In this document: piece by piece, positions 28,296 through 36,621 of the stretch
Layout of the letters: the number at the start of each line of letters is the position of its first letter
Position numbering within the stretch: the stretch's first letter is position 1
From: Kangiellaceae bacterium
GTDB lineage: Bacteria; Pseudomonadota; Gammaproteobacteria; Enterobacterales; Kangiellaceae
Assembly: GCA_019090895.1 (NCBI GenBank)
Contig: JAHRVB010000199.1
Coordinates: 28,422-92,421, forward strand
Length of the DNA: 64,000 nucleotides
Reading direction: 5' to 3'
The notes under the pieces: model-generated
What the model saw: the letters and a program-made list of their open reading frames with translations, nothing else
Told to the model about the DNA's origin: nothing
The model's database searches: none
Position numbers and translations under genes: made by a program

Positions 28296-29132
28296 CTAAG
28301 CGAGAGCTTGCTTAGCTTCTTCTACTTCTTCAGCGAGTTCGTCCACTTCGTGAACATCAACTTCACCCGCTAAGCCCAATTTTGAAAATGCTGGCACTGT
28401 CGCTATGTTAAGGTTAGGGTAAGGGGTGTTCTCAGGGGTGTAGCTTTGAATTTTTGCAACTGTAACAACATCTACGTAGTCGGCTTTAGGTCCAGAATCT
28501 CTTTCAAAATCAGTGCAGCCGAGAGGAACATCTATAAGTTCAATAGGAAATTCCCAAGCTTTCATGATTGCTCTACCAACCTTGCCATGTAACCTTTGGA
28601 TAATTTTATCAAGAACCGCTTCTTTTTCGAGAATTTGAGGATTGTCCTCAGCTAACGTAAGGATAGGAAGAATACCGATTTCATGCACAAGTCCAGCAAG
28701 TGTCGCTTGGTCTGGTTTTAATTTGGTGAAGTGACTCGCTAAAACATGGCTGATTGAAGCGACTTCTAGAGAGTGTTCCCATGAACGGCGGAGCCTCTTA
28801 TCGACTGAATCGTGCGTGGCTTGAAACATCTGTTCCATTGCCAGGCCTGTCGCCAAGTTTCTGACGAAATTGATTCCCATTCGAGTAATTGCAAGTTGTA
28901 AGTTATCGACGCTAACTGCACCACGTAACAATGGGCTATTGGCGACCTTAATAATTCTGGCAGCTAGAGCAGCATCTTGGCCAATCACATTTGATAAAGT
29001 ACTGGAGTTAACATCGGGATCGCTGACAGCATCTCGTATTTTGAGTGCGACTTCCGGAAGAGTCGGAAGGGTTAATCTGTCATTCTTAATTGCGTCGACT
29101 AATTCGTTTAGGAAATCTTGCTCTAGGCTCAT
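28296..29132 (-). CDS. HDOD-domain signalling protein
   Basis: A 278-residue protein that is almost entirely one HDOD domain, beginning near LPTLPEVALKIRDAVSDPDV and including VIGQDAALAARIIKVANS and AITRMGINFVRNLATG. HDOD proteins are HD-like folds often lacking full metal-binding sets; they act in cyclic-di-GMP and stress signalling, or motility control, by binding other proteins. It is the first gene of a probable minus-strand unit with the small secreted protein (25 bases downstream) and the MshQ-like protein, which hints at a link to surface attachment. The gene is divergent from the sucrose permease operon. Confidence 0.9.
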   Translation of the reverse strand: MSLEQDFLNELVDAIKNDRLTLPTLPEVALKIRDAVSDPDVNSSTLSNVIGQDAALAARIIKVANSPLLRGAVSVDNLQLAITRMGINFVRNLATGLAMEQMFQATHDSVDKRLRRSWEHSLEVASISHVLASHFTKLKPDQATLAGLVHEIGILPILTLAEDNPQILEKEAVLDKIIQRLHGKVGRAIMKAWEFPIELIDVPLGCTDFERDSGPKADYVDVVTVAKIQSYTPENTPYPNLNIATVPAFSKLGLAGEVDVHEVDELAEEVEEAKQALA

Positions 29133-29229
29133 ATTTTCTACTAGTTATTTAATAGCTCAGCTTGTTTGTGTACGCTTAGCAATGGTTTATTTATATTAAA
29201 GCTAAGTATAGGTGGGTTTTCTTCTGGTA

Positions 29230-29247
29230 GAGTGATTATTTTCACAT
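29230..29247. promoter_or_regulatory. Candidate CRP-type site
   Basis: GTGA-TTATTT-TCAC at 29232-29245 matches the symmetrical core of the CRP/Vfr consensus (GTGA-N6-TCAC), with a further A after the right half. It is about 195 bases before the permease start and about 105 bases before the divergent HDOD gene start. Catabolite control of the sucrose genes would make sense, but the distance is large. Confidence 0.4.
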
Positions 29248-29376
29248 AACCGGAATGCTGAAGGCTCAATTGATAATTGTCGGTGGATAAAATACGGTTG
29301 ATTGATTCTTGATTCATTCACTCGGATAGGTTTTGGGGCCCTATATTTATTTTAACTAGATGTTGACTTAATGAAA

Positions 29377-29390
29377 CTTAATCGATTAAG
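29377..29390. promoter_or_regulatory. LacI-type operator ahead of the sucrose permease operon
   Basis: CTTAATCGATTAAG is a perfect 14-bp palindrome with the central CG common in LacI-family operators. The same 14 bases recur inside a longer palindrome at 33863-33882 ahead of the TonB receptor gene, and a LacI-type regulator is encoded between them. The right arm overlaps the predicted -35 hexamer, so binding would block RNA polymerase. Confidence 0.8.
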
Positions 29391-29414
29391 ATTCCGATTG
29401 AAGAAATGTAATAT
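29386..29414 (+). promoter_or_regulatory. Predicted promoter of the permease-amylosucrase-regulator operon
   Basis: A -35-like TTAAGA (29386-29391) and a -10 TAATAT (29409-29414) are 17 bases apart. The -35 hexamer lies within and just past the right half of the operator. The GGAG ribosome site of the permease begins at 29418. Confidence 0.5.
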
Positions 29415-29433
29415 TTTGGAGAACAATAAGTAG

Positions 29434-30639
29434 ATGAATCAGAACACGACAGATTTTAACACCGTAAGGTGGTTGACCTACATGATGTTCTTAATGTTCG
29501 CAATGACGACCGATGCGGTCGGAGTAATTATCCCCGAAATCATTAAGGAATTTAAGTTAACTCACACCCAGGCTGGAGCGTTTCATTATGTGACTATGCT
29601 GGCGATTGCTCTGAGTGGAATTCTACTTGGATATCTCGCAGACAAAATCGGCCGAAAACCAACCATCATTTTGGGATTGATAATTTATGCCGTCAGTTGT
29701 TTCTTATTCGCCATTGGCGATAGCTATTTATTTTTTGTAGCTTTACTTTTTTCCTCTGGTTTGGCGATAGGCATATTCAAAACAGCCGGGCTAGCATTAG
29801 TTGGCGATATTACTAAAAATCCCCACGAACACACTAAAAGCATGAACATGGTCGAAGGATTCTTCGGAGTTGGAGCAATTATTGGACCGTGGATTGTGAG
29901 CAGCTTGCTGGCGAACGGTTACTCTTGGAAGTATCTCTATTTGTTTGCTGGGCTGGTTTGTATTTTACTTTCGTTAGCTACCTGGTCCGCGAAAACCTCT
30001 GAGTCCATTTCTAATAAAGGGAGCAAAGTGAGCGTTAAGCGAACGTTCGCTATGATGAAGAATCCCTTTGCTTTAGGTTTTTCTCTATGCATTGCATTAT
30101 ATGTCGGAGCTGAAGCTGCGATATACGTTTGGATGCCAACACTACTAGCCGACTATGATGGCGATTTAGCTGAACTTGCAGTCTATGCGTTAACAGTCTT
30201 TTTTGTTTTGAGAGCCGGTGGTCGTTTTCTAGCCATTTGGGTTTTATCAAAAATCAGTTGGAGCGCAGCAATGTCTTTTTTAAGTGGTGGTATTTTTTTC
30301 TGTTACCTGGTATCGATGATTTTCGGATTGGATTTTGCCGTTATTTTGTTGCCAGTTTCAGGTCTGTTTATGGCAATGATATATCCAACTCTAAATTCTA
30401 AAGGAATTAGTTGTTTTGCTAAGAGTGAACATTCTAGTGTGGCTGGATTAATTTTGTTTTTCACCGCTGTAGCTGCAACGTTAGGTCCCCTATCAATGGC
30501 TGCATTCAGTGACTACATGGGGGGTGATGCCAAATATGGATTCTATTTGGCTACTGTTTTCGCGGGACTGTTATTTATTGCAATGCTATATAACTCTATT
30601 CGAAAGCCAGCGGAACAACAGTTAAAGCTTTACTCATAA
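29434..30639 (+). CDS. Major facilitator superfamily transporter, probable sucrose permease
   Basis: A 401-residue membrane protein with about twelve hydrophobic segments and the MFS loop signature GYLADKIGRKP after the second helix. It has no signal peptide. In the Xanthomonas sux locus an MFS transporter (SuxC) moves sucrose across the inner membrane, and the same gene set is found here, so sucrose is the likely cargo; this is inferred from neighbours. GGAG before ATG 29434 supports the start. It is the first gene of an operon with the GH13 enzyme (43 bases downstream) and the LacI regulator, controlled by the palindromic operator at 29377. Confidence 0.85.
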   Translation: MNQNTTDFNTVRWLTYMMFLMFAMTTDAVGVIIPEIIKEFKLTHTQAGAFHYVTMLAIALSGILLGYLADKIGRKPTIILGLIIYAVSCFLFAIGDSYLFFVALLFSSGLAIGIFKTAGLALVGDITKNPHEHTKSMNMVEGFFGVGAIIGPWIVSSLLANGYSWKYLYLFAGLVCILLSLATWSAKTSESISNKGSKVSVKRTFAMMKNPFALGFSLCIALYVGAEAAIYVWMPTLLADYDGDLAELAVYALTVFFVLRAGGRFLAIWVLSKISWSAAMSFLSGGIFFCYLVSMIFGLDFAVILLPVSGLFMAMIYPTLNSKGISCFAKSEHSSVAGLILFFTAVAATLGPLSMAAFSDYMGGDAKYGFYLATVFAGLLFIAMLYNSIRKPAEQQLKLYS

Positions 30640-30682
30640 CTAAATCTGTCATCACCATTTAATATATATTTTGGAACTAGTA

Positions 30683-32644
30683 ATGCCAAGCCGTAGTGAA
30701 ATTGAAAGAACATTGAATTTGTTTTTTGAACAGCAGGAATCCGAGAGACCAACGGATAGGAATTTTGCAATATTATCGGATAGGATTCAGTCTACAAACG
30801 ACCGATTAAAGGAGTTGTTAAGCGAAGTTTATTCTGAGAATGTAACTAGAGCATTGCAGCAGAAATTACTAAATGTTTTGGCTACAGGATATTTAGAACG
30901 TGACGAGAAATTGCACGATTCCGATTTGTTTCAAACGAACGAGCCGGAACAATGGTATCTAAATAGTAATCAAGTTGGTATGGCATGCTACGTTGATAGG
31001 TTTGCGAAAGATATCAAGGGTCTGCAAAAAAAAATTCCGTATTTTAAAGAGTTAGGAGTCACCTTTCTGCATTTGCTTCCGTTGTATCAATCACCAGATG
31101 GTGAAAATGACGGTGGGTATGCCGTATCAAATTATCGTGCTGTTAATCCTGAACTTGGAGACATGGAGCAACTAAGGTTTTTTATCGCTGACTGCCAAAA
31201 GGAAGGTATAAGAGTCGTTTTGGACTTTATCTTTAATCATACTTCGGATCAGCACCTATGGGCCGAAAAAGCGAAATTGGGAGAGAAAAAGTATGAAGAC
31301 TTTTACTTCTTATATCCAGACCGAAGTATTCCCGACAGGTATGACCCACAACTACGGGAAATTTTTCCACATGTACGCCGCGGTAGTTTCAGTTACCGAA
31401 AAGATTTAGCCCGTTGGGTTTGGACAACGTTTAATAACTACCAGTGGGATTTAAATTACAGTAATCCAGATGTGCTGATCGCAGTAGTCGAGGAAATGTT
31501 GTTCTTAGCAAACACCGGTTGTTCAGTTTTAAGGCTTGACGCTTTATCTTTTATTTGGAAGGATGAGAATACTAATTGCGAAAGCCGGCCTAACGCCTAT
31601 AAGCTAATCGAAGTCCTTAACATTTGTCTTAGAATTGCTGCACCATCCGTTGTTTTTAAATCGGAAGCTATTGTCCATCCCGATGAAGTGGCGAAGTACA
31701 TCAGTCCCGAACAGTGCAAATTGTCATACAACCCACTCTTGATGGGGTTAATGTGGAGTAGTTTGGCAAGTCAAAATACCGATCTTATAACTCACTCTCT
31801 GCAGCATCGATTTAATATCGATGAGCAATGCGCGTGGGTAAATTATATTCGTTGTCATGATGACATTGGCTGGTTTTTCGACCAATCCGATGCAGAATCT
31901 GTCGACCTAGATTTAACTAATCATCTTAAGAAATTGCACCGTTTTTATACTAGCTCATCGAGCAAGAGTTTTGCTTCCGGAGTCTCTTTTCAGAGCGATC
32001 CAAGCTTAGAACATCAAGGATTGTGCGGTTCTCTAGCTTCTCTATGTGGTTTAGAAAATGCAGTTATAGAGGATGATGAGTCTGCTATCTCAATGGCTGT
32101 ACAGAGGATACTACTTTTACACAGTATTATATTAAGTATTCGCGGATTGCCACTATTATATGCGGGTGATGAATTAGGCATGCTTAATGATTATCAATAT
32201 CTAGAAGAGCCGACTAAAGAAAAAGATGCTCGTTGGGTTAATCGACCAATAATCAACCAACAAGCGTTCGCACTCGCTAGGCAGGTTGGCAGCCCTCAGA
32301 ACGCCATTTTTGAAGGGTTAAAAAAAATGATTGCAATAAGAGCGCAGAAAACTGCTTTTAGCGCACCAATTACAAAGTTTATTAAAACCGGTAATTCTGG
32401 TTTATTTGCGTATGTTAGGTGTTGGGACAGGCACGCCACTTCGCAGACACAAAACTTCGATAAGGGGATGTTAGTCATCTGCAATTTTAGTGATTTGCCT
32501 CAGTCGGTTAGGCTTGATAGTATTCACTCGGCTAACAATATTTTAAAACCCTTTGATTTGATTTCAGAGTCAGCGGTTATTCAGAGTACAAACACTGAAA
32601 TTAACTTAGTTCCATATCAAGTATTGTGGATCGTGGACCGTTAG
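30683..32644 (+). CDS. Amylosucrase / sucrose hydrolase (GH13)
   Basis: A 653-residue enzyme closely resembling Neisseria polysaccharea amylosucrase along its length. From ATG 30683 the catalytic residues carry the same numbers as in that enzyme: nucleophile D286 (VLRLDALSF), acid/base E328 (FKSEAIVHP) and D393 in the RCHDDIGW block. FIFNHTS, REIFP and GLPLLYAGDELG are also kept. Amylosucrases split sucrose and build an alpha-1,4-glucan from the glucose; close relatives such as Xanthomonas SUH mainly hydrolyse it. Which of the two applies cannot be decided here. There is no signal peptide, so it acts in the cytoplasm. GGA seven bases upstream favours this ATG over TTG 30671. Fructose released would go to the fructokinase at 36622. 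Confidence 0.92.
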   Translation: MPSRSEIERTLNLFFEQQESERPTDRNFAILSDRIQSTNDRLKELLSEVYSENVTRALQQKLLNVLATGYLERDEKLHDSDLFQTNEPEQWYLNSNQVGMACYVDRFAKDIKGLQKKIPYFKELGVTFLHLLPLYQSPDGENDGGYAVSNYRAVNPELGDMEQLRFFIADCQKEGIRVVLDFIFNHTSDQHLWAEKAKLGEKKYEDFYFLYPDRSIPDRYDPQLREIFPHVRRGSFSYRKDLARWVWTTFNNYQWDLNYSNPDVLIAVVEEMLFLANTGCSVLRLDALSFIWKDENTNCESRPNAYKLIEVLNICLRIAAPSVVFKSEAIVHPDEVAKYISPEQCKLSYNPLLMGLMWSSLASQNTDLITHSLQHRFNIDEQCAWVNYIRCHDDIGWFFDQSDAESVDLDLTNHLKKLHRFYTSSSSKSFASGVSFQSDPSLEHQGLCGSLASLCGLENAVIEDDESAISMAVQRILLLHSIILSIRGLPLLYAGDELGMLNDYQYLEEPTKEKDARWVNRPIINQQAFALARQVGSPQNAIFEGLKKMIAIRAQKTAFSAPITKFIKTGNSGLFAYVRCWDRHATSQTQNFDKGMLVICNFSDLPQSVRLDSIHSANNILKPFDLISESAVIQSTNTEINLVPYQVLWIVDR

Positions 32645-32689
32645 CGTGTTAGAAATACTTCTTAAATCTCTTAATAAAGTTGTCTAAAC

Positions 32690-33736
32690 GTGCCCAAAGA
32701 AAAAAAAGTAAAGTTAACACTTAAAAGTGTCGCTGGAATTCTTAATGTATCAAACGCAACAGTTTCGAATGCTTTTAATCGGCCTGATCAATTGTCCGAA
32801 AAAAAGCGAGAAGAAATACTTAAAGCATGTAAAGAACTGGGGTACGCAGGCCCTAATCAAGCCGCTCGCTCGCTACGTAAAGGTCGTTCTGGTATCGTCG
32901 GTCTTGTTTTGTCCGACTCGCCAAAATATGTAATGAGCGATCCTGTTGCCAATCTATTTCTGCAGGGAGTGACGGAGTTTTTAGAGCAAAAGTCGGTTAA
33001 TCTATTATTGATTTCTGGTAATCAGCCTTCGCTGAAATCCGTGGTCGACTTTGTGGACGGCTTTATTTGTTATGGTGCTCCTCGAAATACACAATTGATA
33101 GAAGAGTTAAGTGATGCGGATAAAAGAGTGGTTACTGTCGATTTCAATATAGAAGGACGTTCATCGGTTAATATCGATAATGAACAAGCGGCCTATCAAA
33201 TAGCGAGTTCGGTCATCGATGATGCAGAGCAAACAACCGCTATTTTAGGGTTAAGGTTAATCGATTCAAAATACACTTGTAGAGTTCATGACAATGAATT
33301 AATTGGGGTTCAGCATTCTATTGCGCATAGAAGACTTGATGGATACTTACGACGAATAAATGAAGTAGGTGGTGAGATAACGGGTGAACATATTTGGAGT
33401 ATTCCTGAGAGTAGCCATCTATTCGCTAAAGATGCAGCGCGCGAAGCGCTAAATTCTAAAATTCGGCCAGATGTCTTCTTGTGTATGAGTGACATTATTG
33501 CTTTAGCCGCAATGAAAGAAGTTTTGCAGATGGGGTTGCGAGTGCCTGAGGATATTAAGATTGTTGGCTTTGATGGTATCAACGAAGGGGTTCGTTTTCA
33601 CCCCTCTCTGACTACTGTAGAACAATTTAGCAGTCAAAAAGGACTCAAAGCCGCGGAACTCTTTTTTGAAGATTCTCCGGAATCTAATATCACTCCTTTT
33701 AAGATCGAAATACGGGAAAGTTCTCAAATCCAATAG
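32690..33736 (+). CDS. LacI-family transcriptional regulator of the sucrose locus
   Basis: A 348-residue regulator. The N-terminal helix-turn-helix is LKSVAGILNVSNATVSNAF followed by the hinge region (GPNQAARSLRKGRSGIVGLV). The rest is a periplasmic-binding-protein-like sugar sensor, with IVGFDGINEGVRF typical of the family. Start is GTG 32690. It lies between two copies of the same palindrome (29377-29390 and 33863-33882), each over a predicted -35, and is the best candidate to bind them. It is co-directional with and 45 bases after the amylosucrase gene, so it would be under its own control. SuxR of Xanthomonas is the functional parallel. Confidence 0.9.
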   Translation: MPKEKKVKLTLKSVAGILNVSNATVSNAFNRPDQLSEKKREEILKACKELGYAGPNQAARSLRKGRSGIVGLVLSDSPKYVMSDPVANLFLQGVTEFLEQKSVNLLLISGNQPSLKSVVDFVDGFICYGAPRNTQLIEELSDADKRVVTVDFNIEGRSSVNIDNEQAAYQIASSVIDDAEQTTAILGLRLIDSKYTCRVHDNELIGVQHSIAHRRLDGYLRRINEVGGEITGEHIWSIPESSHLFAKDAAREALNSKIRPDVFLCMSDIIALAAMKEVLQMGLRVPEDIKIVGFDGINEGVRFHPSLTTVEQFSSQKGLKAAELFFEDSPESNITPFKIEIRESSQIQ

Positions 33737-33862
33737 TGCACGCGCTTGATAATAATTCCGGTCAATTTTAAATTATGTTTTTGAATTAATTCCATCGATA
33801 AATAAAGCCTAGTATCTAAATAACAAAAAATTTATTGATCTTTAATTGTTGATCAGTTAATT

Positions 33863-33882
33863 TAACTTAATCGATTAAGTTA
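33863..33882. promoter_or_regulatory. LacI-type operator ahead of the TonB receptor gene
   Basis: A perfect 20-bp palindrome, TAACTTAATC-GATTAAGTTA, contains the exact 14-bp core of the operator at 29377-29390. The right arm covers the predicted -35 hexamer of the receptor gene. This longer copy may bind the regulator more tightly. Confidence 0.85.
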
Positions 33883-33905
33883 TTGTTTGGTTAGATAACT
33901 ATAAT
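33875..33905 (+). promoter_or_regulatory. Predicted promoter of the TonB receptor gene
   Basis: A -35-like TTAAGT (33875-33880), inside the operator, is followed 19 bases later by a consensus -10 TATAAT (33900-33905). The spacer is slightly long, so regulation by an activator cannot be excluded. Confidence 0.5.
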
Positions 33906-33960
33906 CGTTGTATAAGAACTCAGGAATTTTGGTTTTACGCTATAAATTAGGGGAATGTTC

Positions 33961-36459
33961 ATGAATAATAATATAAGTAAAAAGTTTTGTATTACGGCCG
34001 TTGCACTCGCAGTGACTGGCAGCCTGTATGCCGCTGATAAAGAAGAGAAAGATATAGCTGAAGGGCAAGTCGTGGTTGTTACAGCCAGTCCCGCCGGCAC
34101 TACAATGCAAAAAGCCAGTGTATCAGTCAGTTCAATGGATGAGGAGGCTATATTTAAAATCGCTCCGCGCTCTACTGCAGAAATCTTTAGAGCATTGCCA
34201 GGCATACGAGCGGAATCTTCAGGCGGTGGTGGTAATGCCAATATCACGGTTCGAGGAATTCCGCTAGCGACCGGCGGATCGAAGTTTATGCAGATTCAAG
34301 AAGACGGATTACCTGTACTCGAGTATGGAGACATAAACTTTGGAAACACCGATAATTTTTTGAGATACGATTGGTCTGTCGGTTCAGTTGAATCGGTACG
34401 GGGTGGTTCCGCATCAACATTTGCGAGTAATTCTCCTGGTGGTATTATCAATTTAATTAGTAATACTGGTGAGTCGGGCGGCGGTGCAATTGGAACAACG
34501 TTCGGTCTAGACTATGATGCCTATCGTTTAGATTTCTCATATGGTGGAGAAATTAATTCTGATATGTATTTTCATATTGCCGGATTTTCTCACGGCGGTG
34601 AAGGTACTCGAGAAACGGGTTATAACGGCGAAGATGGTGGTCAAATAAAGTTTAATCTAACGAAAGAACTTGAGAATGGATATTTGCGTTTTTTCTATAA
34701 ACACCTTGATGATAGAACAACGACGTATTTACCGGGTCCTGTGTTAGTTAAAGGTGATGGAGAGTTCGGGGCTGTTCCAGGATTTGATGCCAGTAGTCAA
34801 ACGTTGCAGTCAGCATACACCACTAATATTTCTACCTATGATTCCTATGGAAATCCAGTCAACCGAGCAGTGACAGACGGTATTGAATCGAAGGTTGATT
34901 CATTTGGTTTCGAAATTAATGTGGAAGTTGTTCCTCAGCTAACCTTACTAAATAAATTCCGTACGTCTAGTATCTCAGGCAGTTTTATAGCACCTTTTAC
35001 TGATACTTTTGGCGCATACGGGCCTCAGTCTGCAGCGTCTATGGCAGGTGCTATTTGTGATTCCGCGCGCGATGGCAACGGAAATGTTTTTGATTGCTCT
35101 TCGACCAGCGTAACTTTAGCCAACGGTCCAGGTATTGGGGACGACTATTCTGGTCTTGCATTCTTAAATTTAATGTTTGATACAACCATTAATGATCTAG
35201 GTAACACTATTAACGATTTTAGCCTTCGCAAAGAGTTAGACAACGGAGTTTCTGTTACTGGCGGTTACTATTATTCAAACCAGAGCGTTGCGACTAGCTG
35301 GAACAGCTGGCAAACCTTTATTCAAACTGTTGATGGAAGTAACTCTCAGTTACTTCATATAGTTGATGCAAATGGAGACGCTCTAGTCAATAACGGTCTT
35401 TGGGCACCAAGTTTTTTATCATGGGAGTGGGATCTACAATATCAAACGACTGCACCTTATCTTAACGTTGGATTTGAAGTGGGTGAAGAGTGGTTGTTTG
35501 ATGTGAGTGTGAGAAGGGATACGGTTCAAGCGAGCGGCGAACTAGTATCGGCTTGTTGTGGTGGTAATTCTGATTTTGATGTTAATGGTGATGGAGTAAT
35601 TTCAGGAAATACTGAACAAGCATCAGCATCGAATGGATTCGGGTTCGGTGGTGGTGTTATCAATCTTAATCGTAATTCTGGTACACAAATGGTCAATTAC
35701 GAAGCAAGCAATACGTCATTTTCTGTAGGTGGTTCTTATATTCTTGATGATTCGCAAACTATATTTTCTCGATATAGTGAAGGTGGTCGCGCAATAGCAG
35801 ATCGCTTACTTCAAATCGCTGGAACCCTAAATAGTGATGGAAGCCTGACTAGTACAACATCTGGCTTTGATGAAACTAAGCAATTCGAAATCGGCTATAA
35901 GTACTTCGGTAAGAATGCACGAATCGCAGCAACAATTTTTGATACTGTTACTTCTGATACTCAAGCTGAGCTAACAAGTGGCCTTACTTTCATTCGAGAG
36001 TATGAAGGCACTGGTTTAGAGTTGGATGGAGCGTACAAGTTAGAGTCTGGATTTTCAATCGCCGGTAACATGACTTGGACCGATTCAGAAATTAGTAAAG
36101 ATGCGTTCAACCCTACTCTTGTTGGCAATACGCCGAGAAGACAAGCCGATCTCATTTATACGTTAACGCCACAATTTGAGGGTGATAGTTTCTTAGTGGG
36201 TGCTTCGTTGCAAGGGTCTTCGGAATTTAGTCTCCAGGATAATAATGACCTAAAGCAAGACGCATATACAGTGTTCAATTTATTTGCATCATGGTTTGTC
36301 ACTGAAAACCTTTCGGTGTCATTTAATGTGAACAATGCTACCGATGAATTTGTCATTACTGAATCAGAAGAAGGTGGTGCATCGGTTGGAGATTTTATCC
36401 GAGCGCGACCATTGAATGGACGAACAAGTTCACTGTCGGTAAAGTACGTATTTGATTAG
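33961..36459 (+). CDS. TonB-dependent outer-membrane receptor, probable sucrose importer
   Basis: An 832-residue precursor from ATG 33961, preferred over ATG 33955 because GGGG (33950-33953) is seven bases upstream. A signal peptide ends near LYAAD. A TonB-box-like QVVVVTA precedes the plug domain (IFRALPGIRAESSGGGG, ITVRGIPL, VESVRGGSAS, NSPGGIINLIS). The remainder is a 22-strand-type barrel ending in an aromatic-rich strand with terminal VKYVFD. Such receptors use TonB energy to import scarce substrates. Its operator, shared with the permease and amylosucrase operon, points to sucrose or a related sugar, as for SuxA in Xanthomonas. A hairpin and a strong terminator follow it. Confidence 0.88.
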   Translation: MNNNISKKFCITAVALAVTGSLYAADKEEKDIAEGQVVVVTASPAGTTMQKASVSVSSMDEEAIFKIAPRSTAEIFRALPGIRAESSGGGGNANITVRGIPLATGGSKFMQIQEDGLPVLEYGDINFGNTDNFLRYDWSVGSVESVRGGSASTFASNSPGGIINLISNTGESGGGAIGTTFGLDYDAYRLDFSYGGEINSDMYFHIAGFSHGGEGTRETGYNGEDGGQIKFNLTKELENGYLRFFYKHLDDRTTTYLPGPVLVKGDGEFGAVPGFDASSQTLQSAYTTNISTYDSYGNPVNRAVTDGIESKVDSFGFEINVEVVPQLTLLNKFRTSSISGSFIAPFTDTFGAYGPQSAASMAGAICDSARDGNGNVFDCSSTSVTLANGPGIGDDYSGLAFLNLMFDTTINDLGNTINDFSLRKELDNGVSVTGGYYYSNQSVATSWNSWQTFIQTVDGSNSQLLHIVDANGDALVNNGLWAPSFLSWEWDLQYQTTAPYLNVGFEVGEEWLFDVSVRRDTVQASGELVSACCGGNSDFDVNGDGVISGNTEQASASNGFGFGGGVINLNRNSGTQMVNYEASNTSFSVGGSYILDDSQTIFSRYSEGGRAIADRLLQIAGTLNSDGSLTSTTSGFDETKQFEIGYKYFGKNARIAATIFDTVTSDTQAELTSGLTFIREYEGTGLELDGAYKLESGFSIAGNMTWTDSEISKDAFNPTLVGNTPRRQADLIYTLTPQFEGDSFLVGASLQGSSEFSLQDNNDLKQDAYTVFNLFASWFVTENLSVSFNVNNATDEFVITESEEGGASVGDFIRARPLNGRTSSLSVKYVFD

Positions 36460-36508
36460 AAAGCGACTCCGTTACGACAGCACGAGTTTTCAATCTCCGG
36501 TCTGTTGT

Positions 36509-36562
36509 AACCAAGCTTATTCATGTGGAAATTATTGCATGAATAAGGCTGACAATTTGGTT
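36509..36562 (+). repeat. Structured 3' UTR hairpin after the receptor gene
   Basis: CTTATTCATG (36516-36525) pairs perfectly with CATGAATAAG (36538-36547) around a 12-base loop. Outside this, AACCAA (36509-36514) and TTGGTT (36557-36562) can also pair. It is followed by a strong terminator at 36580. It may stabilise the receptor mRNA end or be part of a small RNA. Confidence 0.5.
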
Positions 36563-36579
36563 GTAGATAATACCTACTT

Positions 36580-36611
36580 AGCGGCTTGCTCATTAAAGCC
36601 GCTTTTTTTTG
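36580..36611 (+). terminator. Intrinsic terminator between receptor and fructokinase genes
   Basis: AGCGGCTT (36580-36587) and AAGCCGCT (36596-36603) form a perfect 8-bp stem with an 8-base loop, followed by a run of T. The GGAG ribosome site of the fructokinase gene begins at once after the T-run, so transcription reaching that gene must pass this terminator or start within it. Confidence 0.88.
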
Positions 36612-36621
36612 GAGTAAAATT

